In this document: in pieces, positions 29,700-40,994 of the stretch
How the letters are laid out: the number at the start of each line of letters is the position of its first letter
Position numbering within the stretch: the first letter of the stretch is position 1
Source of the DNA: Nothopassalora personata
Taxonomy: Eukaryota > Ascomycota > Dothideomycetes > Mycosphaerellales > Mycosphaerellaceae
NCBI GenBank assembly: GCA_033816765.1
Contig: CM066291.1
Span: forward strand, 3,658,001 to 3,722,000
Length of the DNA: 64,000 nucleotides
Reading direction: 5' to 3'
Position numbers and translations under genes: made by a program
Notes under the pieces: model-generated
Seen by the model: the letters and a program-made list of their open reading frames with translations, nothing else
The model's database searches: none
Told to the model about the DNA's origin: nothing

Positions 29700-32600
29700 A
29701 TGGCTTTAGCTAGTCTATCGTTACGCCCGGCTAGCTCGAGCATAGCGCTTACTAGTACTGTTACTAGGCTTACCCGCCTACCTTAGACCTTGTTCGAGTC
29801 CCTTCGCCTACCGGATAACGTTAAGCATGTCCTTACTAATACGAACACGCCGAAGTCCGCCGCTAATGTTATGTTCCGAGAGCTTAGTCCTTAGAAGCGG
29901 GTCGAGGTGTTAAAGGACTTCTATAAGGGCTTCGAGAAGGTGTTCGAAGACTACTCCGTCTAGGTTAACCTATTTTTCGAGGAAGTTAAGAGCGGTATAG
30001 GCAAGAGCTACTAGGATGAATTCCTTAGTAATAAGAAGCTCGATGTCTTATTTCCTATCGTCGGTAAGATTCGTAAGACTGGTTTAGAGATTCGTAACCG
30101 AGAGAAGACTCTTCGAGCTACGCTTACCCGCTACTAGCTATAGTAGATAGATAACAAGATTCTTAATCGACGCGTTATCTCCGAGCTTTATAGTACTAAT
30201 AGCGGGCGCCGCTAGTTCACGGCCTTTATTAACAAGTACCTAGATTACAGTAGGGCTATTAGTAGAATTTAGAGGGTACTAATCTAGCGTATAAGGATCG
30301 GCCGTAAGGGCATAGATCGTAAGCGAATTCTAGAGCCTAGTAATCTTACCCGGTGCGATAGGGAGGCTAAAGTACGTAGCATTAATCCGTAGTCGGCTAA
30401 GAGTAGGGAGATTATTAGAAGACACCGCCTAGCCGTCTATAAGGATAGTCTTCTATACTTTATAGAGGGTACTATTACTAAGAAGTCCGCGTCCCCGGAG
30501 GACAGCATAGCTTAACCTAGACCATCTAGCTAACAATAGCCTTAGCTACGTTAGCTACCGGGTAGTAAAGGTAAAGGACGTGTAAAGAGTACTACGCTAA
30601 CTCTACTAGCCTCTACCTAGCCTACAGTCCTATCGAGAGGCGGTCGTAAGTCGAGTCGACTTAAGTAGCTCCGTATAGGCGAGAGCATAGGTAAGGGTAT
30701 AACTGCGCCTACTCGATCCTTGCCTAACCGAACGCTAGATAGCGCATCTATACGCGAGGGCAGTCCGCTAGGTACACCGGTTAGCACCCTACGATCTACT
30801 CCGGCCCTAACTAAGAATAGTAATCCGATACTTACTATGTTACCTTCGGCTATAATTAGGGATGTATTAGTCTTTAAGGATTAGATCCTATAAGAAGACG
30901 AGGCCCTCCGGATTAAGCGCGCTAACTGTACCTATAATAAGCGGTACTGTAGCATTAAGTTTAGAAACTTGATTAATGTAAATAGCATTAACTAGCTACC
31001 TAAGCACCGGATAGCGGGCCTTAAGATGCTCGAATATGCTGTCTCGGACGTTCTTAAGAGGGATGGTAAGGTTAGCGCTGTAATGTGCGATTAGCATGTT
31101 CGAGATTTCTACTATAAGGCCCTCTACTTCGTTACGAATCCCGGTATTACCGCTAATACCCTATGTAAGCGCGCGCTTAAGGTCTAAGACTAGCTCTTTA
31201 AAGGTAAGAGTTTTTCAGCTATTAAGGTAAAGAATAGGTCGTGGTTTCGCCCTAATAAGCGTGGTTAGAAGACTGTTAACCCGCTTAGCTACCTCCGTGT
31301 TCGAGGTAAAGTCGGTACTATGAGTAGTATCGTTACGTATACTAACTATAACTAGATCCTCAATAAATTCGGCATTAATGAAGCTAACTAAGCCGATCTT
31401 AATAGCACCGGTACCTACATTAATAGTAACATGCTATACTAGTACAATGACGCTAAACTAGCACCGCGGGTTAAATTAGTTAGAGAAATAATGAGTCGAG
31501 AATTCGACGTGTACTGATAGTACCTACGAGAATTAAATAAGGTTAGTAACGGCGGTGTCTACTAGAACATATAGTATTCTCTAAGCTAATAGATCATACG
31601 ACAAGACCCCGGACTATAGCTCTTATAAGTGGCGCTACACCCTTAACACTACACTCGGTTCATCTCCTTCCCTAGCCCTACGATTTTTAGCTTTAATAGG
31701 GCTTATTAGGGGGGTAACGCGAACACTATAGTACAGTATACTAGGGTCGACTTAAACCTCGAAATTGAAAACTACTAGACTAGTAACCGGCTTAACATAC
31801 TATACTCTCTTAACTTAGAGGGTACTAGTAGGCCGGAGTTTTTATACGGTTTTCATAAGAAAGGGAATGCTAGAGAGTTCATCCAGTAGTGCTAGATTAA
31901 CGACTGTATAGAAGACGGCCGATTTAAGCGTTTCTTCTCGGTTAGGGTCTAGAATTACCTAAGTAAGAATAGCATTAGCTAGTTTAGAGAGGACCTAAGC
32001 GCTAGGTAAATGCGGGTAACTACTATAGGCGTTCTAATAAGGCAGGCCGTACATAAGAGGACACTACGTTAGATTAACCCTTACTTTATCGAGATCCGCG
32101 ACGATAACTATCTTAAACTCTAGAGAAGCTAGAGTATGCACTAGGTGATGGACCTCTATCGTAACTTTAAGACGCTAAGTAAGAGCGCTGCAGGATTTGA
32201 GTATCGACGCCTAGTACCCGGCTATCCTTTTCCTACGGCCGTACACCTTAGTAGCATTAGCCCTTGTTACGGTTCGGATGAAGGACGGTGCAGGACGTGG
32301 CATGGGGAGGAAGAATCAGAAGACACGAACCAATCGCTAGGAAGAGAAAGGGACCCCACGTCCGGGTCACGTGCACGACCGCGCGCTTAGTGCATGGTCG
32401 AACACGACCGCAGAAGTAGCGTATGGACGTACACGACCACACGACCAGACGACCGGTCGAGTGGACAGACGGACATCTAACACCGGATGGCATACGAACC
32501 TCCTTTGTATTTAGGAACGCTAGAAACCCTTATGGTTCTGATGCGTTCAACTCATGTTACTATCTCACTGATTGGAATACAACTCTTATTCCTATCATTC

Positions 32601-33047
32601 ATCTTCGCTCAGCTTGCTTCAGCCTCTCCAAAGAATAATACCGCCACGTGACTTGACTTATCTCTCTTTGAGACTAGCCCTGGAACGAGACAATAACAGC
32701 CCTCTGTCCGATGCCCTAGCGGGTTTAAAGTCTTAGAACGATAACGAAGTTATCCTTAATGCTAGAAGGTAGCTTAATGCTACGGTCCGCCTAGACTCGG
32801 AGCTCTTCTATAAGAAGATGCATAATTGGCGCGTCCGAGCTATAAAATTAATAGACAAGTAGCTTAGCTTAGTTACTACTCTCGAGTAGATGTGCTTTAT
32901 AAGCGAAGGGCGTAATAAGAGCTTCTTCCGCAACTACTATGGGAACTTTACTAACTAGCTACTTAGGGACGCGTCTAGTAAGACTAGTATTAGCCACGAC
33001 AACGAGTAGGTCTAGATAAAGGAGTTGTGTAAGACTAAGTAGAACTG
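29700..33047 (+). pseudogene. Third sense ORF of element H, unrecognised, RIP-mutated
   Basis: The ATG at 29700 (MALASLSLRPASSSIALTST) opens a frame that stays in phase, interrupted only by TAG/TAA codons, to 32264. After removal of the solo LTR and one TSD copy it continues from 32699 to a TGA near 33045, about 970 codons. Readable pieces include LPDNVKHVLTNTNTPKSAAN, a Ser/Thr/Pro-rich middle, and MDLYRNFKTLSKSAAGFEYR near 32148. I do not recognise a domain. Its place after pol is where env-like or accessory ORFs occur in some LTR elements, but I see no convincing signal peptide. It may also be an unrelated gene captured by the element. Confidence 0.6.
32265..32698 (+). repeat. Solo LTR (element D family), unmutated, inside H ORF3
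   Basis: 434 bp, TGTTACGGTTCGG...GACAATAACA, with a perfect duplication GCCCT (32260-32264 and 32699-32703). Its reverse complement matches the RIP-mutated LTRs of element D (45288-45696, 51946-52354), including the tract with CTCCTTTGTATTTAGGAACG and CACGTG sites (32368-32373, 32645-32650). It has normal composition, so it is younger than its host. The solo state implies LTR-LTR recombination after insertion. Confidence 0.93.
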
Positions 33048-33641
33048 AGTGGTTAGTGTGGGTCTATGGGCTCCTAGTTTCTAGTTGATTTCCGGCTATA
33101 GCTATAGCCTATAGGATTCTAGTCCTAATTCTAGTTCTAATTCTAGTTCTAATGCTTCGGGTACAGGTGCTTCTAGTCCTTAGATCTTACTTGTTTCTTA
33201 TGGTTACTTATCTTCCCTTAACTTACCTTCTAGCTACGCGGTGGATTCGTCTTTAGATTTATTAGGTTACTAGTACTAACGCTCACTTGTCTTATAAGTA
33301 GCGTTTACGTTATTCGACCATCTAGCCCGCTCGATTAATGCTAACATAGCTGTCTATTCCCTCGCCAGTTTTGTAGTATACGTTAGTACAGTGCGACGGA
33401 TACGAGTCGCGGTTATTAACGTTATTATTACGGTCTCTATTAGAAGGATCCTTTCGATCTTTATAAACTGTCGCTAGTAGGCCCTAGGACTGCCTAACAT
33501 CTTATATGTTAAGCTAAATGGTAGGGTAAGCTACTGTGCTGCTATAAGACTACCTTAGCTTATAGCGACTAATTAAGCTACCTATAATGCCCGGGCTTAC
33601 TACTTTAGAACCTAAGGACAGGTTCGTAATAGGGAAGGATA
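33048..33641 (+). other. 3' noncoding region of element H
   Basis: RIP-mutated; includes a short TCTAGTTCTAAT-type tandem stretch (about 33116-33160) and hydrophobic but stop-broken frames. The purine stretch AGGGAAGGA (33631-33639), just before the 3' LTR, is a likely polypurine tract. Confidence 0.5.
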
Positions 33642-34037
33642 TATTAACGACTAATTGGTTGTGTTAACCTTAGGTTTAGTTGTGTCGACCTTAGGTTTAG
33701 AGGGGGGGGGGTTCCTTAGGTCTAACTTGCCCCTATTTCATTTAGGTTTAATTGGACATTTAGGTGAGCTAGCGGGACTAGTATAGCTATTAAGATATAT
33801 ACTACGCAGTTAAGCATTGTAAGCGTAGCATTAAGGCAACAATTCAATTTATACCTCTCGAGTAGAGGGTATAGGGGTTTAGGTCCGCCAATCCTCTTAT
33901 TTTATCCGGCTACTACGCTACTCGTCACGTGACCTAATTTCACGGTCCCGGGACCGGCAAATACCTCTACTTACATAAGCGCCGCTCCACACTACTACAA
34001 CTTAGACAGGCCTACATAGGGTAGTTAGTAGACATCA
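33642..34037 (+). repeat. 3' LTR of element H
   Basis: About 396 bp, TATTAACGAC...GACATCA; CACGTG at 33926-33931 and palindrome core at 33944-33955. Confidence 0.85.
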
Positions 34038-34041
34038 ATAG

Positions 34042-37000
34042 CTAGTTATAAGATCGTACTAGGCATACCTTAGTTAAGAAAGCACAATCTAGCTATCGAC
34101 TAGAGAAGAGGAGTACTTACATTCGAGCAATGCGATTGCGTTATCGATATTAATCCTACGTAGCGGTAGCGTTCGCTAGTAGATAAGGTAAAGAGATAGC
34201 TTAACCGAATAGAGCTTACGCCGATAAGAAGGATAGAAGAACCACCTTCGACCGGGATAGATACTAGCGTAGGGCCGCCGGGTTATAAAGTTACTAGAAG
34301 TAATAGACTTAACGCACCATCGAAGGATACTAACATTTCGGAGTTAACTATCCCTAAGGAGTACCTTAAGTGGAAGAGGCTCTTTAAAGAGGAAAAGGGT
34401 ATAGACGCCTTACCTAAGTACTAACTATAGGACTACAAGATAAACATTTAGCTAGGGAAAGAGCCTCTATAGGGACCCCTATATTAAATGTCCGAAAAAG
34501 AGCTAATAACCCTACGAGAATAGCTAAAGGAGAACCTAGTAAAAGGACGAATACGAAGATCGACCTTAAGCGTAGCATCTCTATGTATGTTTGTTCTAAA
34601 AGTAAACGGGAAATTACGACTCGTACAAGACTACCGAAAGTTAAACGAGATTACTATTAAGAACCGATATCTACTACCGAACATCGAAGAAGCATAGGAC
34701 AGATTAACCGGATTAGACTAGTACACGAAGATCAATTTATAAGACGCCTTCTACACTATCCGTATAGCGGAAGGAGAAGAATGGAAAACCGCGTTTAGGA
34801 CTCGATACGGACTATACGAGTTCTTAGTTATGCCTTTTAGATTAACTAATGCACTAGCCGCATTCTAAGACCTAATTAACGAGATACTAAGAGACCTACT
34901 AGACGTATACGTTATTACTTATGTCGATGATATTCTTATCTATACGAAAGGGACACTTTCGTAGCATATACGACAGGTCTAGGACGTACTCGAGCGACTG
35001 TTAAAAATAGGTTTCCGGACGGTACCGAAGAAATGCGAATTCTATAAGAAAGAAGTTAAATTCTTAGGATTCATTATTAGGACGACTAGAATCTAGATCG
35101 ACCTAGCTAAGATACAGTCTATTAGAGAATAGCTAGAGCTAACATACGTTAAGGACGTACAATTATTCCTTAGCCTCGCTAACTACAACCGGAAATTCAT
35201 TAAGGATTATTCGAAGACATTAATACCTATAACGATGCTTATAAGAAAAGATGTTAAATAGATATAGGGTAGCGTACAACGACTAGTATTTAAACGACTA
35301 AAGGAATAATGCGCCTTAGTACTAACGCTTCGATTATTCGACGGTACGAAGGAAGTCTAAATCGAAACGGACGTATCGGATATAGCTATCGGAGTATGCC
35401 TTACCTAAGAGCATAATAGGAAACGACACCTAGTAGCCTACTACTTAAGGAAACTATTACCCGCGGAATAAAACTACGACATCTATAATAAGGAACTTCT
35501 TGCTATTGTCGCTACAATGCAGCACTAGAGAATATATACGGAAGGAGTACCTAGGCTAACGCGATTCTTTCTAATTATAAGAATCTCACTTACTTCACTA
35601 CGACTAAATAGCTAACGAGAAGACAGTGCCGCTAGTTGGAACTGCTTAGTTGGTATAAGTTCGAAATCCGCTATATACCCGGTAAAGACAATAGTAGGGC
35701 CGACGCACTAAGCCGAAGAAGCAACTATATAGAAGGAAAAGAACTAGTGCAGTAATAAGTACTTAAGGTAAATCCCGACGGAAGTCTTAGTATAAACACG
35801 AGAGAATTTAATAACATCGTACGGATACTAGGCGACAAGGACGAACAATTCCCTATATCGTAAGGAAAATACTAAGTACCGAAGGATCGAGAAGAAGAAT
35901 GCATTTAACAACATTACGACGGACTAACTTATAGACACCCTAGAACTTTAAAGACAATAGACCTAATATAACGTAGCTTCTTATTCCTATAGATAAGACT
36001 TAAGGTGTTATGCTACATTAAACAATACGTATACTACTAACGAAACAAGGCTACGAGACATACAAAATACGGTTACCTACAGTTTAGGACACTACCGACA
36101 AAACCATAGGACGAAGTCATAATAGACTTTATTACAAAACTCCTACCGTTAAGGGATTAAGTCACGAAACAACTATACGACATAATACTAGTTATAGTTA
36201 ATAGACTTATAAAGTACGTACACTTTATTCCTACATTAGAGACATATAATGTAGAGTAGCTCGGATACCTCGTACTAGATAGACTTATCCGGTACTACGG
36301 ATTCCCTTAAGCGTTTATAACGGATAGAGATAAGCTCTTTACATCGAACTACTAGAAGACGCTTATAGAAACGATCGGAATTAAACATAAGCTATTAATA
36401 GCATATTATCCGGAGATAGACGGACAAACTAAAAGGATAAATAAAACGCTAGAACAATACCTACGATACTACATTAACTATGTATAAGACAACTAGGTTT
36501 CATATCTGCTAATGGCGCAGATTGTACTAAACAACTATAAATCGGAGACAACTTTAACGACACTATTCTATGCGAACTTTAGTAAAGATCCTAACCTATT
36601 CGGAACACCTAGATCCTACCTATAAGCCGAAAGAGCAATCGTAACGACGGATACTGTTAAGGAAGTGTATAAAGAAACACGTAAGGCGATCGAAGATGTA
36701 TAACATAAACTGTCTTAATAACGGTAAGACACGAGAAAAATAGTACCTCTACTAAAAGAGGGGAATAAGGTCTATCTTCTTATAAAAAACTTAAGAATAA
36801 GAAGATAGACTAAGAAACTAGATTATACTAAGGTCGGACTATTTTCTATCGATAAAGTTATAGGACTAGTTAACTACCGTCTACGGCTACTACCTAACGC
36901 AAAAATCCACCTAGTCTTCCACATCTCTAAGTTAGAACCCGTAGACGCCGAAACACCCTACTAGAAAAGCTTCCATTTCGAACTAGAAGTAGAAAACGAA

Positions 37001-37135
37001 TTTAAAGTCGAAAAAATCCTAGACAAGAAAGGTTAGCGATACCTTGTTAAGTAGAAGGGATACGACAAATTAGAAAATACCTAGGAACTAAAACAAAACC
37101 TACAAAACTGTTAGTAAAAGATCCGACAATACTAA
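34042..37135 (+). pseudogene. pol: Element B pol: RT, RNase H, integrase, chromodomain, RIP-mutated
   Basis: Continues the frame broken by element H. RT motifs: LVQDYRKLNEITIKNRY (about 34621-34672), [19 protein letters not shown] (about 34782-34840) and YVDD at 34920-34931. RNase H: TDVSDIAIGVCL-like (about 35370-35400) and PGKDNSRADALSRR-like (about 35680-35720). Integrase: IDFITKLLPL (about 36120), DRDKLFTS (about 36325) and DGQTKRIN (about 36420). The C-terminus has a chromodomain-like stretch (about 36990-37100). Stops are mostly TAG/TAA in place of Gln or Trp. Confidence 0.85.
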
Positions 37136-37186
37136 AAATAGGTCCGCTAACATAACTACCGACAAGCGACCTATTAGCCGACGAGC

Positions 37187-37259
37187 GACTAGGGTAGGAA
37201 TCGAACCTACGACATTAAGAGTATAGACAGCTTACGCTCTACTATTAAGCTACCTAGCC
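37187..37259 (-). tRNA. tRNA-like sequence of element B (degenerate)
   Basis: Minus strand, 73 nt. GGCTAGG and CCTAGTC form the acceptor, GTAGG-TTCGATT-CCTAC the T arm, GCTTA/TAAGC a D-type stem. The central segment differs from the A/G copy (TGTCTATACTCTTAATGTC). Antisense to B's pol and just downstream of the antisense ORF, on the same strand. Confidence 0.5.
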
Positions 37260-37283
37260 GATTAATAAGAATAGGGACACAAC

Positions 37284-37838
37284 TTATAAATAAATACCCT
37301 AACGAGTCTATACCCCTAGGGACTCGCCCTAAGGCTCCGCTCTAGAAAGCGCCGCCTAGTTATTTACGGGCATCTCTAGGATATCCGAGAAAGAAACTAG
37401 CGAAGGCGACACCTCTACCCCCGACGCCCGCTTAAGAGACGCTAGCTCCTCGCGCGCCTCTTCCTCCTCGAGCTCCTCTAACTCCTTAGCGACGGCATCG
37501 TGGGTGCGATGCTTAGCTAATCGTAGCTGTTTCTAAAGACGGATCTTACGTATCCTTAGCCGCACCTCCTCCTCTTTAATCCTCTTAAGCTCTAGCTTAA
37601 GATTATCGCGCGAATCGCGAAGACGTTCCTACTCCGGACGAGTAAGACGCACATCCTAATCCTTATAGCCTTTTCGAATATAGGCCGAATACTTTCTAGA
37701 CCGGGAACCTACGATACACTTTACCGCTACGCCCGAGGATCGAGACTTCTAACAATTCGTACATAGAGCTATTTTAATACTAGAAACTTTAGTATCCTAA
37801 GCAAGTCGTTAATAGCGTTTATAGGAGGAAGAAGACAT
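37284..37838 (-). pseudogene. Antisense Cys6/coiled-coil ORF of element B, RIP-mutated
   Basis: ATG at 37838-37836 (MSSSSYKRY) to TAA at 37286-37284, exactly 185 codons in one phase with ten internal stops, nearly all TAG. CTNC is intact (residues 26-29); later cluster positions read Cys, Tyr and Tyr (C41, 50, 53), consistent with TGC or TGT to TAC or TAT. A basic then acidic coiled coil (ERLRDSRDNLKLELKRIKEE, KELEELEEEEAREE) and GVEVSPSLVSFSDIL follow. The ATG is about 73 bp from B's 3' LTR once the solo LTR is discounted. Homologous to 7119-7673. Confidence 0.75.
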
Positions 37839-37896
37839 AGTTAACTATTACTATAAGAAATGATAACGGCTTAAGAAGCTTCGGGACGAAGCTAGG

Positions 37897-38267
37897 TGTT
37901 AGGAACCGCTGTACGTTATCCCAACTGGGCTTGGATCTTTGCAGTGATGTCTCTGACTCGTTGAGAAGGTAGTGGTCCCAAACAGTATATGGTGTATACT
38001 TGAAATGAGTTGAGCACGAAGCTCCTATCTACTTGCAAAAGAGCGTCGTCTATATAGTGCCATGTCTTGGCGTGGTCTCGCGAGATCTGTCCTGCTCTGC
38101 GGATCTGTTCGACAGATCCCACAGATCCCTCAGATCCCTTGGTCACGTGTTCTGATCCTTGCCTTGCTGCCTGGATGATTGGTTGTCCCCTCTCTGCGAA
38201 CTAAACCGTAACACCCCTTGCTGCCTGGATGATTGGTTGTCCCCTCTCTGCGAACTAAACCGTAACA
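37897..38267 (-). repeat. Solo LTR (element C-like family), unmutated, with terminal 54-bp duplication
   Basis: The minus strand is an LTR ending GTTCCTAACA; the + strand starts TGTTAGGAACCGCTG and ends CCGTAACA. Perfect duplication CTAGG (37892-37896 and 38268-38272). Related to the C LTR through the ends, the TATATAG context and the ATATACTGTTTGG-like segment, but clearly divergent. A 54-bp unit is duplicated in tandem (38162-38215 and 38216-38269). It has AGATC repeats and CACGTG (38144-38149). It lies only 20 bp from B's 3' LTR. Confidence 0.92.
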
Positions 38268-38287
38268 CTAGGCTAAGAAGGGGATAG

Positions 38288-38676
38288 TGTTACGGAATAA
38301 TTCCTATAGACCCTAGAATTATAACGATAAGACGAACACGTAACTCATCCTACCTAAGCGCTTAGACTTAGAGCGATTAGACTGCTTATGCTTAGACTGA
38401 TTAGACTGCTTATGCTTAGACTAATTAGACTAATTACCGAGATCTACGAATCTCCTTTGTATCTAGGAACGCTAAGAACCCCCTATAGTTTCGAAGCGTT
38501 TAACTCACTGTTTAATCTTACTGTTTAGAATATAACCTTACCTAACCGCTGCCTCTCTACTGCTTCATACTGCTCTCCCTCTTACTCCTACTTAACGAGA
38601 ATAAATCTCGATCGAACGAAGGTTACCTAACTCGTTAGTTAACTTAGTAAGATTATAGGTTTAACTAAACCTAACA
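38288..38676 (+). repeat. 3' LTR of element B
   Basis: 389 bp, TGTTACGGAATAATTCC...CCTAACA, preceded by the purine-rich AAGAAGGGGATAG and followed by CGATG. Single copy of the unit that is doubled in the 5' LTR. Confidence 0.9.
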
Positions 38677-38681
38677 CGATG

Positions 38682-40787
38682 TTATTAAATTCTCTAGTGT
38701 TAGTACTAAGACTTCCGTTAGGGTTCGTCTTTAGTATTTTATGTTGTACTAGTTCTTTTCCTTCTATATAGTCGCTTCTTCGGCTTAGCGTATTAGCGCG
38801 GCTATTCTACTTTCCTAGAGTGTATTTAATTTCGAACTTATATTACCCTAGTAGCTCCGGCTAGCGGGCTTGCCTTCGGGTAAGTTCTTTCGTCGTCGTA
38901 AAGTACGTAAGATTCTTATAGTTAGAAAGAATCGTTAACTTCGGTAGGCCCTCGACGTATACTCTCTAATGTTACATAGTAGTAATAATAGCTAGAAGCT
39001 CTTTATTATAGATGTCGTAGCTCTGTTCCGCTATAGTTATTTTCCGGGAGTAATAGGCTACTAGGTGTCTCTACCTATCGTGTGTCTATGTTAGGTACGC
39101 GCCTATTGCTATATTAGACGCATCGGTCTCGATGTAGACTTCCTTACTACTATCGAATAGTCGAAGCGTAGGGGCTAAAGCGTATCATTTCTTAAGTTTC
39201 TTAAATGCTTTAATCTATTCCTTTCCCTATTTCTAAGTAACGTCCTTTCTCGTAAGTATCGTTATTAGTGCTACTGTCTTTAAATAGTCCTTAATAAATT
39301 TCCGGTTATAATTCGCTAGTCTAAGGAATAATTATACGTCCTTAACGGTTTTTAGTTCTAGCTATTCTTTCATTAACTATGTTTTCGTAGGATCGACCGT
39401 TATCCCTATAGTACTAATAATAAAGCCTAAGAATTTAACTTCTTTCTTATAGAATTTGTATTTCTCGGGTGCTGTCTTAAATCCTAATTGCGTAAGTCGT
39501 TCGAAGACGTCCTAGACTTGTCTTATGTGTTCCTATAGGGATCCTTTCGTATAGACTAGTATATCGTCTATGTAGGCGATAGCGTATACGTCGAGTAGGT
39601 CTCTGAGTGTCTCGTTAATAAGGTCCTAGTAGGATACGGGTACGTTAGTTAATCCTATTAGTATAACTAAGAATTCGTAGAGTCCGTATCTTATCCTAAA
39701 AGCGGTTTTCTATTCTTCTCCTTCTACTATTTATATAGTATAGAAGGCATCTCGTAAGTTAATCTTTATATACTAGTCCGATCCGGTTAATCTATCTTAT
39801 ACTTCTTTGATATTAGGTAGCGGGTACCGGTTCTTAATCGTAATCTCGTTTAACTTCCTATAGTCTTATACGAGTCGTAACTTCCCCTTTACTTTTAGAA
39901 CGAACATATATAGAGTTTCTACACGTAAGGTAGATCTTCTTATCTATCCTTTAGTTAGCTTCTCCTTTAGCTATTCTCGTAGGGTCTATAGCTCTTTCTT
40001 AGACATTTAATATAGGGGTCCCTATAGAGGCTCTTTCCCTAGCTAAATGTTTATCTTATAATTCTATAGTTAGTGCTTAGGTAAGGCATCCTTACCTCTT
40101 TCCTCTTTAAAGAGTTGCAACTACTTACGATACTCCTTAGGAATACTTAACTCTAAGATATTAGTATCCTTCGATAGTGCGTTACTTCTATTACTACTAG
40201 TAACTTCATAACCCGGCGGCCCTACGCTAGTATCTATCCCGGTCGAAGGTAGTTCTTCTATCCTTCTAGTCGGCGTAAGCTATATCTCGTTTAGCTATTT
40301 CCTTACCTTATCTACTAGTGAACGCTACTACTACGTAGGCTAAATATCGATAACGTAATCGTATTCCCTAAATGTAAGTACTTCTCTTCTCTAGTCAATA
40401 ACTAGATTGTACTTTCTTAACTAAGGTATACCTAATACGGATGTTATAACTAGCTATATTAGTAATATCTAAGATAATCTCCTCGTAGTACTATTAGATA
40501 GTAAGTAGTAGCGGTATCGTCTCGCGCTCTATACTAGGTAAGGATAATCCGTCTACCGCGATTAATTTATAACCCTCTTTCTTCTTATAGGTAGCGATTC
40601 TATATCTTATAATAAATAATTCGGAGGTAAAGTTCCCGCTTACTCCGGAATCTATTATAGTATCTATCTTATACCCGTTAACGATAATCTTAGTTCGAAA
40701 CACTATTATTATTAGTAATGCTTAAGCCTTTTCTATGTCGTATAACTCCCTTCGGTCGCTTATTCCTAGGGAGTTAATCCTTTTCCC
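38682..40787 (-). pseudogene. pol: Element A/G RNase H, RT and protease, RIP-mutated
   Basis: The minus strand resumes the A/G frame after element B. RNase H (about 38800-39250), RT with YIDD at 39563-39574 and the EITIKNR-type motif near 39830-39850, then a protease: the short open piece 40703-40494 includes INGYKIDTIIDSGVSGNFTS-like sequence (DSG triad present). It stops abruptly at TTCCC (40783-40787) against element E's LTR. Confidence 0.8.
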
Positions 40788-40949
40788 TATAAGGGGCGGG
40801 CCCCTATTTCTTAGCATAGGCTACGCCTATGCGTTCGGATTGCTTTCCGACACCTTTTCTTCGGACAGCGTGTAGCTTCCCCTTTCTTCTATATCGAACT
40901 TATTATAAACTTTATAGAACTTTAGTATATACGTCGTTCACCCGTAACA
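40788..40949 (+). repeat. 5' LTR of element E
   Basis: 162 bp, TATAAGGGGCGGGCCCC...CCCGTAACA; contains a perfect hairpin GCATAGGC-TAC-GCCTATGC (40814-40832). Matches 54111-54272 with few transitions. Confidence 0.88.
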
Positions 40950-40994
40950 TTAAGTTCGATCCACTCGAATTAGCTAGGCACCTACTATTAAAGA

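Larger units (their letters stand above)
19195..34037 (+). mobile_element. Element H: LTR retrotransposon with three sense ORFs, RIP-mutated, inside element B
   Basis: Two related LTRs of about 395 bp (19195-19589 and 33642-34037) and a probable 4-bp duplication ATAG (19191-19194, 34038-34041). Removing it joins B's protease region, as in the uninterrupted copy at about 57300-57240. Order: LTR, TTAAGG minisatellite, gag-protease (20005-25250, itself interrupted by element C), RT/integrase pol (about 25440-29090), a third sense ORF (29700-33047, interrupted by a solo LTR), purine tract, LTR. The pol belongs to a gypsy-type group different from A/G, B and D. Confidence 0.82.
16055..38676 (+). 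mobile_element. Element B: full-length gypsy/chromovirus-like element carrying nested insertions
   Basis: LTRs lie at 16055-16756 and 38288-38676 (TGTTACGG...CCTAACA) and the target duplication is CGATG (16050-16054 and 38677-38681). It is in + orientation: gag, protease, [element H], RT-RNase H-integrase, chromodomain, then antisense tRNA-like and antisense ORF, [solo LTR], 3' LTR. Removing B restores the integrase region of A/G, as seen uninterrupted in D near 47830. Heavily RIP-mutated. Confidence 0.88.

Noticed and set aside
32145..32390. 81-codon frame near 32 kb
   Set aside because: It is the end of H's ORF3 running by chance into the inserted solo LTR.
33116..33160. CRISPR-like or regular spaced repeat (TCTAGTTCTAAT units)
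   Set aside because: Units are directly adjacent with no spacers and simple in composition; it is a short RIP-region microsatellite.
37916..38146. 76-codon minus-strand frame
   Set aside because: It lies wholly within a solo LTR and has no coding features.
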